A DNA stretch of 64,000 nucleotides from Methylocapsa sp. D3K7 (GTDB lineage Bacteria > Pseudomonadota > Alphaproteobacteria > Rhizobiales > Beijerinckiaceae). Positions within the stretch are counted from its first letter, which is position 1. Each line of letters opens with the position of its first letter. Below are positions 26,663-35,184 of this stretch, piece after piece. The notes beneath the pieces are model-generated. The model did not search any database and was not told the DNA's origin. It was given only the letters and a program-made list of their open reading frames with translations. Position numbers and translations under genes: made by a program. The DNA is taken from NCBI RefSeq assembly GCF_029855125.1, contig NZ_CP123229.1, positions 3,888,501-3,952,500 on the forward strand, given 5' to 3'.

Positions 26663-27178
26663 TCACGGCTCCGTGAATGTCCAGAGTGGAACCGCACGAC
26701 CGAGGATCGAGGTATCGGGAAGCGGGCCGAAATAGCGGCCGTCGAGGGAATCGGCGGACTGCCAGTTCATGAGGAAGACCTCGCCTTCCGCAATCATGCG
26801 GCAGCCCTGCCAAGCGGGCAGGGGCCGGCCCCGGTGATCCCGTTCGCGAGCCGTGGCCATCGCAACGCCATCGATCATGATGGCGAGACGGATGCGACAG
26901 ACTGTCTGACCGGGAAGGGCAAGAATCTGTTTCAAGAGCGGCACGCCGTGTGGCAAATAGCCCCTCTCGGCCAGAAACCCTGCGACCGGCTCGGGCGCCA
27001 TAACGAGGACGAGATCGGGTATGGCCAGATACTCTTTCGGCTGTACACGATAGAGCCCGATTGGAGCGCTCGCCGAGGCGTTCCAGATTAAGACGGGCGA
27101 CCAATCAATCGCCGCCGGAATGGTAGTAAGCACCACGCCACCAAGCACTGTGGCAAGAACGACGATGCGCATATTCAT
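26663..27178 (-). CDS. traF: Conjugative transfer signal peptidase TraF (S26)
   Basis: 171 residues, membrane helix at 4-24. The S26 catalytic serine is in SAPIGLYRV and the lysine in PLLKQILALPGQ; a C-terminal GRYFGPLPDTSILGRAVPLW block completes the family. In conjugative systems TraF processes and cyclises the pilin TrbC. trbC itself is missing from this window, so TraF has no visible substrate. It is the first gene left of the IS3 element on the minus strand, followed at once by the lytic transglycosylase. Confidence 0.88.
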   Translation of the reverse strand: MNMRIVVLATVLGGVVLTTIPAAIDWSPVLIWNASASAPIGLYRVQPKEYLAIPDLVLVMAPEPVAGFLAERGYLPHGVPLLKQILALPGQTVCRIRLAIMIDGVAMATARERDHRGRPLPAWQGCRMIAEGEVFLMNWQSADSLDGRYFGPLPDTSILGRAVPLWTFTEP

Positions 27179-27299
27179 CCTTCAACCTTTCGTCGAAGGA
27201 GCCAGGCATTATGATGGTCTCGGCTTGTCCGTCGTCAGATAATTTGAGACAGATGGCGGCGTGATTTAATGGAGGACGCGGCTCATCTGATGTTTGATT

Positions 27300-28280
27300 T
27301 TATGCGGCGTTCAATTGGTGTTGCAAGCGACGATTTTGGATGGTGGCTCGTTTGATCCTTTCTCGTTGCAGCAGAATGGTTTGTCCTCGGCCGAAGTAGA
27401 CGTCAGCCGGCGTGAGATTGTCCAGGCTCTCGTGATAGCGGCGATGATTGTAGTGATCGACGAAGGTGTCGATCCTGGCTTCCAGGTCGCCGGGCAGATA
27501 ATAGTTCTCAAGCAAGACGCGATTCTTGAGCGTCTGATGCCAGCGCTCGATTTTGCCCTGTGTTTGCGGGTGGCAGGGCGCGCCGCGCACGTGATCCATG
27601 TTGCGTTTGTCCAGCCATTCGGCCAGATTGGCCGAGATGTAGGAAGGGCCATTGTCCGAGAGCAATCGCGGACGATGGACGACCTTGGCGTGATCAAGCC
27701 CCGCGGCTTGCAACGCCAGGTCGAGTGTTTCCGTGACGTCCCCGACCTTCATCGTCGTACAGAGCTTCCAGGCGATGATGTAGCGCGAGAAGTCGTCCAA
27801 TATCGTGCTGAGGTAGAACCAACCCCAACCAATCACCTTGAGATAAGTGAAGTCGGTCTGCCAGAGCTGGTTGGGCGCCGTCGTCTTGTCCTTGAACTCA
27901 TCGGCGGCCTTCATGACGATGTAGGCGGGACTGGCGATTAGGTCGTGCTCCTTCAGCAGGCGATAAACCGAAGCTTCCGAAACAAAATAGCTTTTTGTGT
28001 CGGTGAAGCGTGTCGCCAGTTCCCGTGGCGACAGCTCCGGCTCGTCCAGGGCCAGTTGCACGATCTGGCCCCGCACATTGTCAGGAATTCGGTTCCAGAC
28101 GCGGTCGGGCCTGGGAGATCGGTCTTCCAGGGCCTCTGGCCCGCCAGTCTGGCAAAGGTCGCACCATCGATAAAAGGTGGCGCGAGAGACGCCGAGTTTC
28201 TCCAGCGTCCGGCGCGCCGGCAGATGGGATTGCTCGACCAGCCGGATGATCTCCAGTTTCTCGGAAGCCGGATATCTCAT
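27300..28280 (-). CDS. IS3-family transposase OrfB (DDE integrase core)
   Basis: 326 residues. An N-terminal helix-turn-helix (PARRTLEKLGVSRATFYRW) precedes the rve integrase core with D in WQTDFTYLKV, D in LLSDNGPSY and E in GKIERWHQTLK, so all DDE residues are present. Its ATG overlaps the orfA stop by 4 bases. An A7 run upstream in orfA (28309-28315) allows a -1 shift into this frame with no stop in between, giving the OrfAB fusion that is the active transposase in this family. Confidence 0.92.
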   Translation of the reverse strand: MRYPASEKLEIIRLVEQSHLPARRTLEKLGVSRATFYRWCDLCQTGGPEALEDRSPRPDRVWNRIPDNVRGQIVQLALDEPELSPRELATRFTDTKSYFVSEASVYRLLKEHDLIASPAYIVMKAADEFKDKTTAPNQLWQTDFTYLKVIGWGWFYLSTILDDFSRYIIAWKLCTTMKVGDVTETLDLALQAAGLDHAKVVHRPRLLSDNGPSYISANLAEWLDKRNMDHVRGAPCHPQTQGKIERWHQTLKNRVLLENYYLPGDLEARIDTFVDHYNHRRYHESLDNLTPADVYFGRGQTILLQRERIKRATIQNRRLQHQLNAA

Positions 28281-28651
28281 TCCTCGCTTTCCCCATCCGC
28301 GATCATGCTTTTTTTGAGCAGGCGCAATTCCAGCGCCTGCTCGGCGACGACCTCCTTCAGTGCCTGAGCTTCCCGGCGCAGGTCCTTGACCTCGCCGCTG
28401 GTCGCCGCACGCGCCGTGTCGCCCGCCAAGCGCCGCTTGCCAGCCTCCAGGAACTCCTTCGACCAGGTGTAATACAGGCTCTCGGCGATGCCCTCGCGCC
28501 GGCAGAGTTCCGCGATGCTATGCTCGCCGCGCAGGCCGTCCAGCACGATGCGGATCTTCTCCTCCGCCGAATATTGCTTGCGCGTTGCTCGGCGAATGTC
28601 CTTCACGATCCGCTCGGAGGACGACTTGGCAGTTCCGGATTTCTGGCTCAT
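28277..28651 (-). CDS. IS3-family transposase OrfA
   Basis: 124 residues from the ATG at 28651, preceded by GGAGTGGAG; a start at 28699 would reach almost to the IS end. A helix-turn-helix (HSIAELCRREGIAESLYYTW) is followed by a leucine-zipper coiled coil (EVKDLRREAQALKEVVAEQA). The frame ends with KKSMIADGESEE, just after the slippery A7. The protein binds the IS ends and is fused to OrfB by frameshifting. Confidence 0.9.
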   Translation of the reverse strand: MSQKSGTAKSSSERIVKDIRRATRKQYSAEEKIRIVLDGLRGEHSIAELCRREGIAESLYYTWSKEFLEAGKRRLAGDTARAATSGEVKDLRREAQALKEVVAEQALELRLLKKSMIADGESEE

Positions 28652-28772
28652 CTCCACTCCTCGATGGTTACGATGAGCCAGAAATCCTCCGTTATTCAAC
28701 CCGCTAAATCTGTCTCACAGGTGCTGACGCCGGACAGTCTGGTCGGCGCTGAGCTCGCTGGCGTCGTCGCCC

Positions 28773-29534
28773 GTGGGCGAGCGCACCATCACCGGCCTGG
28801 CGGTCCTGTTGCAGTCGACGGCGCTAAAGCAGGCGTTGCAGCCCTATTGCGTCGGTGGAGCCTCGGGCCGCCTGCTCGACGCCGAGGCTGAGCAGCTCGG
28901 CTCCGCTCCGGTGCAGGCGTTCGAGACCGAGGGCCTGATCGGCGCCGGAGCGGCGCCCGCCGTGCTGACCTATCTCTTCCATCGCATCGAGGGCCGCCTC
29001 GACGGCCGGCCGACCTTGCTCATCATCGACGAGGGGTGGCTGGTCCTCGACGATCCGGCCTTCGCCCAGCAGCTCCGCGAGTGGCTGAAGACGCTGCGCA
29101 AGAAGAATGCCTCCGTCGTCTTCGCCACGCAGTCGCTGTCGGATATCGACGGCAGCAACATCGCGCCCGCGATCGTCGAGAGCTGTCCGACGCGTATCTT
29201 CCTGCCGAACGAGCGCGCGATCGAGCCGCAGATCACCGCGATCTACCGCCGCTTCGGTCTCAACGATCGCCAGATCGAGATCCTCGCGCGCGCTACGCCG
29301 AAGCGCGACTACTACTGCCAGTCGCGCCGCGGCAATCGCCTGTTCGAGCTGGGTCTCGGCCCCGTTGCGCTCGCCTTCTGTGCCGCTTCCTCCAAGGCGG
29401 ACCACGCCGCGATCGAGCGCGTCGTCGCCGAGCACGGCCGCGATGCTTTCACGCCCGCTTGGCTCGCGGACCACGAGCTCCTCTGGGCCGCCGATCTCAT
29501 CCCTGACCTGATCAACCTGGAGACATCATCATGA
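28773..29534 (+). pseudogene. trbE: trbE (VirB4-type ATPase), 3' third only
   Basis: 253 residues, against about 800 for TrbE. What remains is the end of the ATPase: Walker B-like TLLIIDEGWLVLDD, then ASVVFATQSLSDID and RDYYCQSRRGNRLFELG. The Walker A half is lost at the IS3 junction. Family sequence can be traced upstream of the GTG at 28773 (ALSSLASSPVGERT) and, in another frame, to the IS edge (VLTPD), so there is also a small frameshift near 28739. It cannot power secretion. Its TGA overlaps the trbJ ATG. The DNA from here to 35,184 is visibly richer in G+C than its surroundings. Confidence 0.85.
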
Positions 29535-30268
29535 TCAAGCTGCGCCATCTGGCGGCGGCAAGCGCCGCCGTGCTCACCCTGGCCGTCGCCGTGCCGCCCG
29601 CCTCGGCGCAGTGGATCGTCTACGACCCGACCAACTTCGGCCAGAACGTGCTCACCGCCGCGCGCGAGCTGCAGCAGATCAACAATCAGATCACGATGCT
29701 GACCAACCAGGCGACGTCGCTGGTCAACCAGGCGCGCAACCTTGCAAACCTGCCGATGTCGACGTTGACCCAGCTTCAGTCGTCGATCGCCCAGACCCAG
29801 TCACTGCTAGGTCAGGCGCAGAACATCGCCTTCAACGTCCAGCGCATCGAGCAGGCCTATTCGACGAGCTACGGTTCTGCCGCCGGCACAGGTTCGACCA
29901 CCGCCATGGTCGCCAACGCGCAGACCCGCTGGCAGAACTCCGTCGCCGCCTTCGAGGACAGCCTGAAGGTACAGGCGGGCGTGGTCGGCAACATCCCGAC
30001 GAACTCCAGTGCGATGACCTCGCTAGTCACGGCCAGCCAGAGCGCCACCGGCGCGCTGCAGGCGGCACAGGCCGGCAACCAACTCTTGGCGCTGCAATCT
30101 CAGCAGCTTTCCGATCTCGTCGCCGTGCTGTCGGCCAAGAGTCGGGCCGACGCCCTGGAGCAGGCGCGTACCGCCTCGGCCGAGGCGCAAGGCCAGCAGA
30201 ACTACAAGACCTTCTCGACGCGCACCGGCTATCAGCCCGGAAACGTCACCATGTTCAGCGGCAACTGA
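29531..30268 (+). CDS. trbJ: P-type conjugative transfer protein TrbJ
   Basis: 245 residues with a signal peptide (1-26, ending ASAQ) and then WIVYDPTNFGQNVLTAARE and QINNQITMLTNQATSLVNQA, typical of TrbJ/VirB5-like pilus-tip proteins. The rest is long helices rich in Gln and Ala. It overlaps trbE by 4 bases and is followed by the trbK-like gene after 9 bases. VirB5 relatives act at the pilus tip for adhesion. Intact, but in a system that lacks its upstream genes. Confidence 0.9.
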   Translation: MIKLRHLAAASAAVLTLAVAVPPASAQWIVYDPTNFGQNVLTAARELQQINNQITMLTNQATSLVNQARNLANLPMSTLTQLQSSIAQTQSLLGQAQNIAFNVQRIEQAYSTSYGSAAGTGSTTAMVANAQTRWQNSVAAFEDSLKVQAGVVGNIPTNSSAMTSLVTASQSATGALQAAQAGNQLLALQSQQLSDLVAVLSAKSRADALEQARTASAEAQGQQNYKTFSTRTGYQPGNVTMFSGN

Positions 30269-30277
30269 GGCGCGGCG

Positions 30278-30607
30278 ATGCTGGGACGGTCGGAAATCTT
30301 CCGCGCCGCCGCGATCGTCGCCCTGATCGCGGTCGCCATCACGGCTCTTGTGGTGACCAACCGGCGCCACTCGGCCCCCATTGCCGAGACCCCTCCGACC
30401 ATCGTCACACCAGCATCCGACGACCTCTCGGCCGAGCTGCGCCGTTGCAGCGCGCTCGGTCCCCAGGATGCCGAAGATCCGCATTGCGTCGCGGTCTGGG
30501 AGGAGAACCGCCAGCGATTCTTCGGCAGGCCGGCGCGGCCTCTGCCGCCACAAACGCCCCCAGGCGCTGCCGCGCCGGCCACCCCTTCTAAGGGAGATGC
30601 GCGATGA
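30278..30607 (+). CDS. TrbK-like putative entry-exclusion protein
   Basis: 109 residues: an N-terminal membrane helix (about 9-27), a Pro-rich linker, then ELRRCSALGPQDAEDPHCVA and VWEENRQRFFG, the paired-Cys pattern of the TrbK-alt family found between trbJ and trbL. Such proteins are proposed to block redundant conjugative entry into the host cell. The C-terminus is Pro/Ala-rich. It overlaps trbL by 4 bases. If still made, it could protect this cell from related elements even though transfer is lost; that is inference. Confidence 0.75.
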   Translation: MLGRSEIFRAAAIVALIAVAITALVVTNRRHSAPIAETPPTIVTPASDDLSAELRRCSALGPQDAEDPHCVAVWEENRQRFFGRPARPLPPQTPPGAAAPATPSKGDAR

Positions 30608-31965
30608 ACAACGTCGGCGTCATCGACACCTTCCTCAACACCTTCACCACCTACATCGATTCCGGCTTCGGCCTGATCAAGGGCGAAGTCGGCTATCTCT
30701 CGTCCACGCTGATCGTCATCGACATCACCCTTGCAGGCCTGTTCTGGGCCTGGGGCGCCGACGAGGACATCCTCCAGCGCCTGGTGAAGAAGACCCTCTA
30801 CATCGGCTTCTTCGCCTTCATCATCAACAACTTCAACAATCTATCGGCCATCGTCTTCAACAGCTTCGCCGGCCTCGGCCTGAAGGCGGGCAGCTCGTCT
30901 ATCAGCACCGCCGACTTCCTGCGGCCGGGCAAGCTCGCCCAGGTCGGGCTCGACGCCGGACAGCCGCTGCTCGATGCGGCCAACCAGATGATGGGCTTCA
31001 CCAGCTTCTTCGCGAACTTCGTGCAGATCGCGGTGCTGATGGTCTCGTGGGTCCTGGTGCTGATCGCCTTCTTCATTCTGGCGGTTCAGCTCTTCGTCAC
31101 GCTGATCGAATTCAAGCTGACCACACTGGCCGGCTTCATCCTCATTCCCTTCGCCCTCTTCAACAAGACCGCCTTCCTCGCAGAGAAGGTGCTCGGCAAC
31201 ATCGTCGCGTCCGGCATCAAGGTGATGGTGCTGGCCGTCATCGTCGGCATCGGCACCGGGCTCTTCTCGCAGTTCACGCAGACCTACGCCGGCGGCCAGC
31301 CGACGGTCGAGCAAGCGCTGTCCGTCGTGCTGGCCGCCCTCGCCATGCTGGGCCTCGGCATCTTCGGCCCCGGCATCGCCACCGGCCTGGTCTCCGGCGC
31401 GCCCCAGCTCGGCGCGGGCGCCGCCGTCGGGACTGGCCTGGCCGTCGCGGGTACGGCGATGGCCGGCGCCGGCGCGCTCGGCCTGGCCGGCAGGGGGGCG
31501 ATGGCTGCGGCTTCCGGCACTGCCGCCGCCGCGCGCGGTGGGGCGGCAATGGCCGGCGGCGCGTCCTCCGCCTACAGCCTTGCTTCAGCCGGCCGGTCCG
31601 GCGCGTCGGGCGTCGCGGCCGGACTCGGCGGGGTCGGGCGAGCGGCCGCTTCAGCCGCCGCGGCTCCTGTGCGGCGCGCCGCCGCTCAAGCCGGCAGTTC
31701 GATGCGGGAAAGCTTCGCCGCCGGCGGCCGGTCCAGTTTCGCTGCAACCGGCGGATCATCGACCGGAGGGACGGTCGGCGGCAATTCACCAAGCACGCCC
31801 GCGGCGCCCACCGGCGGATCGGAGGGTTCCGGCCCACCGGCCTGGGCCCAGCGCATGAAGCGCAACCAGTCGATCGTCCACGGGACGCAGACAGCTGCGC
31901 AGGTCCTCAGGTCCGGCGACAGCCATGGCGGCGGCCATTCCGTCGATCTCTCTGGAGGAGAATAA
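30604..31965 (+). CDS. trbL: P-type conjugative transfer protein TrbL
   Basis: 453-residue VirB6-like inner-membrane channel component. Residues 1-280 hold about six hydrophobic helices, including LIVIDITLAGLFWAWG and QLFVTLIEFKLTTLAGFILI, a well-conserved TrbL block. Residues 290-410 are Ala/Gly/Ser low complexity, and the tail (WAQRMKRNQ, then HSVDLSGGE) is typical of the family. Frame and length look intact. It is coupled to the genes on either side, with 3 bases before trbF. Confidence 0.92.
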   Translation: MNNVGVIDTFLNTFTTYIDSGFGLIKGEVGYLSSTLIVIDITLAGLFWAWGADEDILQRLVKKTLYIGFFAFIINNFNNLSAIVFNSFAGLGLKAGSSSISTADFLRPGKLAQVGLDAGQPLLDAANQMMGFTSFFANFVQIAVLMVSWVLVLIAFFILAVQLFVTLIEFKLTTLAGFILIPFALFNKTAFLAEKVLGNIVASGIKVMVLAVIVGIGTGLFSQFTQTYAGGQPTVEQALSVVLAALAMLGLGIFGPGIATGLVSGAPQLGAGAAVGTGLAVAGTAMAGAGALGLAGRGAMAAASGTAAAARGGAAMAGGASSAYSLASAGRSGASGVAAGLGGVGRAAASAAAAPVRRAAAQAGSSMRESFAAGGRSSFAATGGSSTGGTVGGNSPSTPAAPTGGSEGSGPPAWAQRMKRNQSIVHGTQTAAQVLRSGDSHGGGHSVDLSGGE

Positions 31966-31968
31966 GAG

Positions 31969-32658
31969 ATGGCGCTGTTTCGCCGCCCCACCGTTCGCTA
32001 CGGTCGAACGCCCGAGCCTGAAACCCCCTATCAGCGCGCCGCCCAGGTGTGGGACGACCGCATCGGCTCGGCTCGGGTGCAGGCCAAGAACTGGCGGCTG
32101 ATGGCCTTCGGCTCGCTCGCGCTGTCCATGGGTCTCGCCGGCAGTCTCGTCTGGCAATCGACCCACGGCACCATCGTCCCCTGGGTCGTGCAGGTCGACA
32201 AGCTCGGCCAGGCGCAGGCCGTCGCGCCCGCCGCCGCCGACTACACGCCCAGCGATCCGCAAATCGCCTGGTATCTCGCCCACTTTGTCCAGATGGTCCG
32301 CGCGCTGCCGGCCGATCCGATCATCGTGCGGCAGAACTGGCTGCAGGCCTACGACTTCACCACCACCTCGGGCTCCCAGGCGCTCAACGACTATGCGCGC
32401 GCCAACGACCCCTTCGCCAAGCTCGGCAAGCAGCAGATCGCCATCGACGTATCTAGCGTGATCCGCGCGTCGCCCTCGAGCTTCCGCGTCGAATGGGTCG
32501 AGCATCGCTATCAAGACGGCGCGCTCGCCGACAACACCCGTTGGACCGCGATCCTCACCATCGCGATCCAGACGCCGACTTCCGCCGACGTGCTCCGCAA
32601 GAACCCGCTCGGTGTCTACGTCACCGCCATCAACTGGTCGAAGGAGCTAGGACAATGA
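31969..32658 (+). CDS. trbF: Conjugal transfer protein TrbF
   Basis: 229-residue VirB8-like bitopic protein: cytoplasmic N-terminus with RYGRTPEPETPYQRAAQVWD, membrane helix at about 40-60, and a periplasmic nuclear-transport-factor-like domain ending TAINWSKELGQ. VirB8 proteins nucleate assembly of the type IV channel. The gene overlaps trbG by 4 bases. No damage is seen. Confidence 0.91.
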   Translation: MALFRRPTVRYGRTPEPETPYQRAAQVWDDRIGSARVQAKNWRLMAFGSLALSMGLAGSLVWQSTHGTIVPWVVQVDKLGQAQAVAPAAADYTPSDPQIAWYLAHFVQMVRALPADPIIVRQNWLQAYDFTTTSGSQALNDYARANDPFAKLGKQQIAIDVSSVIRASPSSFRVEWVEHRYQDGALADNTRWTAILTIAIQTPTSADVLRKNPLGVYVTAINWSKELGQ

Positions 32659-33728
32659 CCTCGCCGATTTCCATGGAAGCCGGCGGTCCGGCTTCGCGTC
32701 TCTTCACCATTCAGCAGAGCCGGAAAGGAGGGATTGCGCCTTTCCGTAAAGCCGCCCTGGCGGCTTTGCTGATGTCCACCACTACGCTGGGCGGCTGCGC
32801 GCACAATTTCATTCCGCCCGACATCAATTACGACAGCGCGGCGCCGGCAAAGCTCACCGTCGATCCGCCAGCGCCTATCAAGATCGTGGAGTTGCCCAAG
32901 CTGCTGCCGCTGCCCGGGCAACTGAAGCCGATCGACGGTGGCAAGCCGACACCCGAAGCTGCCGACCCGACCGTGCGCGTCAACCAGGCCAACGCTGCCG
33001 CGCGGATTCAGCCGGTGCGCAACGGCTTCATCAACGCGGTCCAAGTCTATCCGTTCTCCGGCGGGGCGCTCTACCAAGTCTATACGGCGCCCGGCGAGAT
33101 TACCGACATCGCGCTGCAGGACGGCGAGCAGCTCGTCGGCTCCGGCCCCGTCGCCGCCGGCGACACCGTGCGCTGGATTATCGGCGATACCGAGAGCGGC
33201 ACGGGCGCCACCAAGAAAGTTCACATCCTGGTCAAGCCGACGAGACCCGAGCTGCTCACCAATCTGGTCATCAACACGGATCGGCGGACCTACCTCCTCG
33301 AGCTGCGCTCGACCGAGAAGACCTACATGGCCTCGGTCTCCTGGCAGTATCCCGAAGATCAGCTCATCGCGCTTCGGCGGCAGAACCAGGAGGCCGACGC
33401 AGCCGCGCCGATTGCCAGCGGCGTCGATCTCGCCTCGATCAACTTCCGTTATGCAATCCAGGGCGACAACCCGGCCTGGCGTCCGCTGCGCGCCTTCGAC
33501 GACGGGCACAAGGTCTACATCGAGTTCCCGAGCGGCATTGCCCAGGGCGAGATGCCGCCACTGTTCGTCATCGGACCGGCCGGCGGCTCCGAGCTGGTGA
33601 ACTACCGGGTCAACCGCAACTATTACATCGTCGACCGCCTGTTCGCAGCCGCCGAATTGCGTCTCGGCGACAAGGATAGCGAGCGGCGCGTGCGCATCGT
33701 TCGTACCGACGGAAGGCCGCGGTCATGA
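32655..33728 (+). CDS. trbG: Conjugal transfer lipoprotein TrbG (VirB9-like)
   Basis: 357 residues from the ATG at 32655, which overlaps the trbF stop (ATGA); an upstream in-frame extension to 32493 lies wholly within trbF. A lipobox (LGGC) at about residues 45-48 points to an outer-membrane lipoprotein, an arrangement in which TrbG replaces the separate VirB7. The VirB9 domain includes VYPFSGGALYQVYTAPGEIT and the C-terminal YRVNRNYYIVDRLF. It would form the outer-membrane ring with TrbI. Confidence 0.91.
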   Translation: MTSPISMEAGGPASRLFTIQQSRKGGIAPFRKAALAALLMSTTTLGGCAHNFIPPDINYDSAAPAKLTVDPPAPIKIVELPKLLPLPGQLKPIDGGKPTPEAADPTVRVNQANAAARIQPVRNGFINAVQVYPFSGGALYQVYTAPGEITDIALQDGEQLVGSGPVAAGDTVRWIIGDTESGTGATKKVHILVKPTRPELLTNLVINTDRRTYLLELRSTEKTYMASVSWQYPEDQLIALRRQNQEADAAAPIASGVDLASINFRYAIQGDNPAWRPLRAFDDGHKVYIEFPSGIAQGEMPPLFVIGPAGGSELVNYRVNRNYYIVDRLFAAAELRLGDKDSERRVRIVRTDGRPRS

Positions 33729-34930
33729 CGGCGGAAGGTCCTGAAGAACAACCGCCGACGCCGACGCCCGTCGTACCGCCCGATCTGCGGCTTCGGGGCG
33801 AACGGCCGCGCGTCACACGCTTGTCGCGCAGGGTGCTGATTGGCCTGGGCGCCGTTTCGGCGCTCGCCGTCGCGGGCGCGCTCGGCTACGCGCTCCAGAC
33901 TCGCAACGCAGCGCAGAGCGGCGAGGAGCTGCTTTCCACGCAGAACCGTCCCTCCGCCGAGGGCCTCGCTGGCCTGCCGAAAGACTATACCGGCCTGCCA
34001 CGGCAGGCGCCCCCGCTTGGCCCGCCGCTGCCCGGCGATCTCGGCAAGCCAATCCTGAACGCAGGGGCAGCGCCGAACACCGTAGCGCCCGCGACCACGC
34101 CTGATCCGGAGGCGCAGCGCCGCGCCCAAGAGATCGAGGCGGCGCGGCTCAGCCGCCTCTTTGCCCAGACCAATCAGCAGCCCCAGCCCGTCGGGCTCGC
34201 CGCGCCGGCTGGGATCGGGACGACGACGGGTCCGACTCCCGCACCGCCAGTCGACGCCGGCGCCGCGCAGAACATGCAGGACCGCAAGACGGCCTTCCTC
34301 AATGCGTCGACGGACAAGCGCACGGTCAGTCCAGACCGGCTCGACGCGAAGGCCTCGCCTTATGTCGTGCAGGCCGGCACTGTGATTCCCGCCGCGCTCA
34401 TCACGGGCATTCGTTCCGATCTGCCTGGTCAAATCACTGCCCAGGTGACGGAGGCGGTCTATGACAGCCCGACCGGCAAATATCTTCTGATCCCGCAGGG
34501 CGCGAAGCTGATCGGCCAATACGACAGCTCCGTCGCTTTCGGGCAGTCGCGCGTCCTGCTGGTTTGGACCCGGATCATCATGCCGGATGGCGGCTCGATC
34601 GTGCTGGAGCGTCAGCCCGGCACCGACACGCAGGGCTACGCCGGACTAGAGGACGAGGTCGACAACCATTGGGGCATGCTGTTCAAGGCCGCCGTCCTTT
34701 CGACGCTGCTCAGCGTGGGCGCGGAGGCGGGCACGAGCCAGGACGAGAACAACCTTGTTCAGGCGATCCGCAGCGGAGCATCCAACAGCATCAGCCAGAC
34801 AGGGTCTCAGATTGTCCAGCGGCAGCTCAACATCCAGCCGACGCTCACGATCCGGCCAGGCTTCCCGGTCCGTGTCATCGTTACCCGCGATCTGGTGTTG
34901 ACGCCCTACGGACACGGAGGGAATCCATGA
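33725..34930 (+). CDS. trbI: Conjugal transfer protein TrbI (VirB10-like)
   Basis: 401 residues. A membrane helix at about 38-56 is followed by a long Pro/Ala-rich periplasmic spacer and the C-terminal VirB10 beta-barrel (VVQAGTVIPAALITGIRSDL, then LLIPQGAKLIGQYDS). VirB10 proteins span both membranes and gate the channel. The gene is intact, coupled by ATGA overlaps to trbG and to the DUF2274 gene. Confidence 0.92.
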   Translation: MTAEGPEEQPPTPTPVVPPDLRLRGERPRVTRLSRRVLIGLGAVSALAVAGALGYALQTRNAAQSGEELLSTQNRPSAEGLAGLPKDYTGLPRQAPPLGPPLPGDLGKPILNAGAAPNTVAPATTPDPEAQRRAQEIEAARLSRLFAQTNQQPQPVGLAAPAGIGTTTGPTPAPPVDAGAAQNMQDRKTAFLNASTDKRTVSPDRLDAKASPYVVQAGTVIPAALITGIRSDLPGQITAQVTEAVYDSPTGKYLLIPQGAKLIGQYDSSVAFGQSRVLLVWTRIIMPDGGSIVLERQPGTDTQGYAGLEDEVDNHWGMLFKAAVLSTLLSVGAEAGTSQDENNLVQAIRSGASNSISQTGSQIVQRQLNIQPTLTIRPGFPVRVIVTRDLVLTPYGHGGNP

Positions 34931-35184
34931 CGAAGCTCAAGCTTGGGCCGCTGGCCGACGACAAGCCGGTCAAAATCAGCGTCGAATTGCCCGCTGCCGT
35001 GCATCGGGATCTTGTCGCTTATGCTCAAGTGCTCGGCCGGACGACTGGCCAAACGGCTCCCGACCCCTCGAAGCTCATCGTGCCGATGGTCGAGCGTTTC
35101 ATGGCGACCGACCGCGCGTTCGCGAAGGCGCGACGCGATCGGAGCGGTCAGGTCGCTTTCGGTTCGGCCGAGAAATCGGGATAG
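34927..35184 (+). CDS. DUF2274 protein at the end of the trb operon
   Basis: 85 residues from the ATG overlapping the trbI stop. The sequence LKLGPLADDKPVKISVELPA and RDLVAYAQVL resembles a ribbon-helix-helix fold and matches DUF2274, which regularly closes trb operons in alphaproteobacterial elements. A regulatory role is plausible but unproven. Its last 37 bases overlap the 3' end of the convergent LysR gene. Confidence 0.85.
   Translation: MTKLKLGPLADDKPVKISVELPAAVHRDLVAYAQVLGRTTGQTAPDPSKLIVPMVERFMATDRAFAKARRDRSGQVAFGSAEKSG

Larger units (their letters stand above)
27245..28717 (-). mobile_element. IS3-family insertion sequence
   Basis: 1,473 bp with terminal inverted repeats: both ends read TGAGACAGAT outward-in and share GGAGGA about 27 bases inside. 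It encodes orfA and orfB in overlapping frames. The flanking bases (ATT on the left, CAG on the right) do not form a direct repeat, so the two flanks were probably brought together by a rearrangement. Confidence 0.88.
21040..35184. mobile_element. Rearranged remnant of an integrative conjugative element
   Basis: traF, lytic transglycosylase, relaxase, traG and copG-like genes run leftward; trbE (3' part), trbJ, trbK-like, trbL, trbF, trbG, trbI and DUF2274 run rightward; an IS3 element lies between. In alphaproteobacterial elements of this type the usual order is relaxase-traG-copG-trbBCDEJLFGI. trbB, trbC, trbD and the 5' part of trbE are missing, and the relaxase has a nonsense codon, so it should not be self-transmissible. 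Confidence 0.75.

Noticed and set aside
26661..27104. N-terminal extension of the lytic transglycosylase frame up to 27104
   Set aside because: It reads traF out of frame; the ATG at 26660 just after the traF stop has a ribosome site.
31274..31837. 187-residue Arg/Pro-rich frame on the minus strand
   Set aside because: Antisense to the Ala/Gly-rich part of trbL.
30381..32021. 546-residue open frame on the plus strand
   Set aside because: Arg- and His-rich shadow of trbK-like, trbL and trbF in high-GC DNA.
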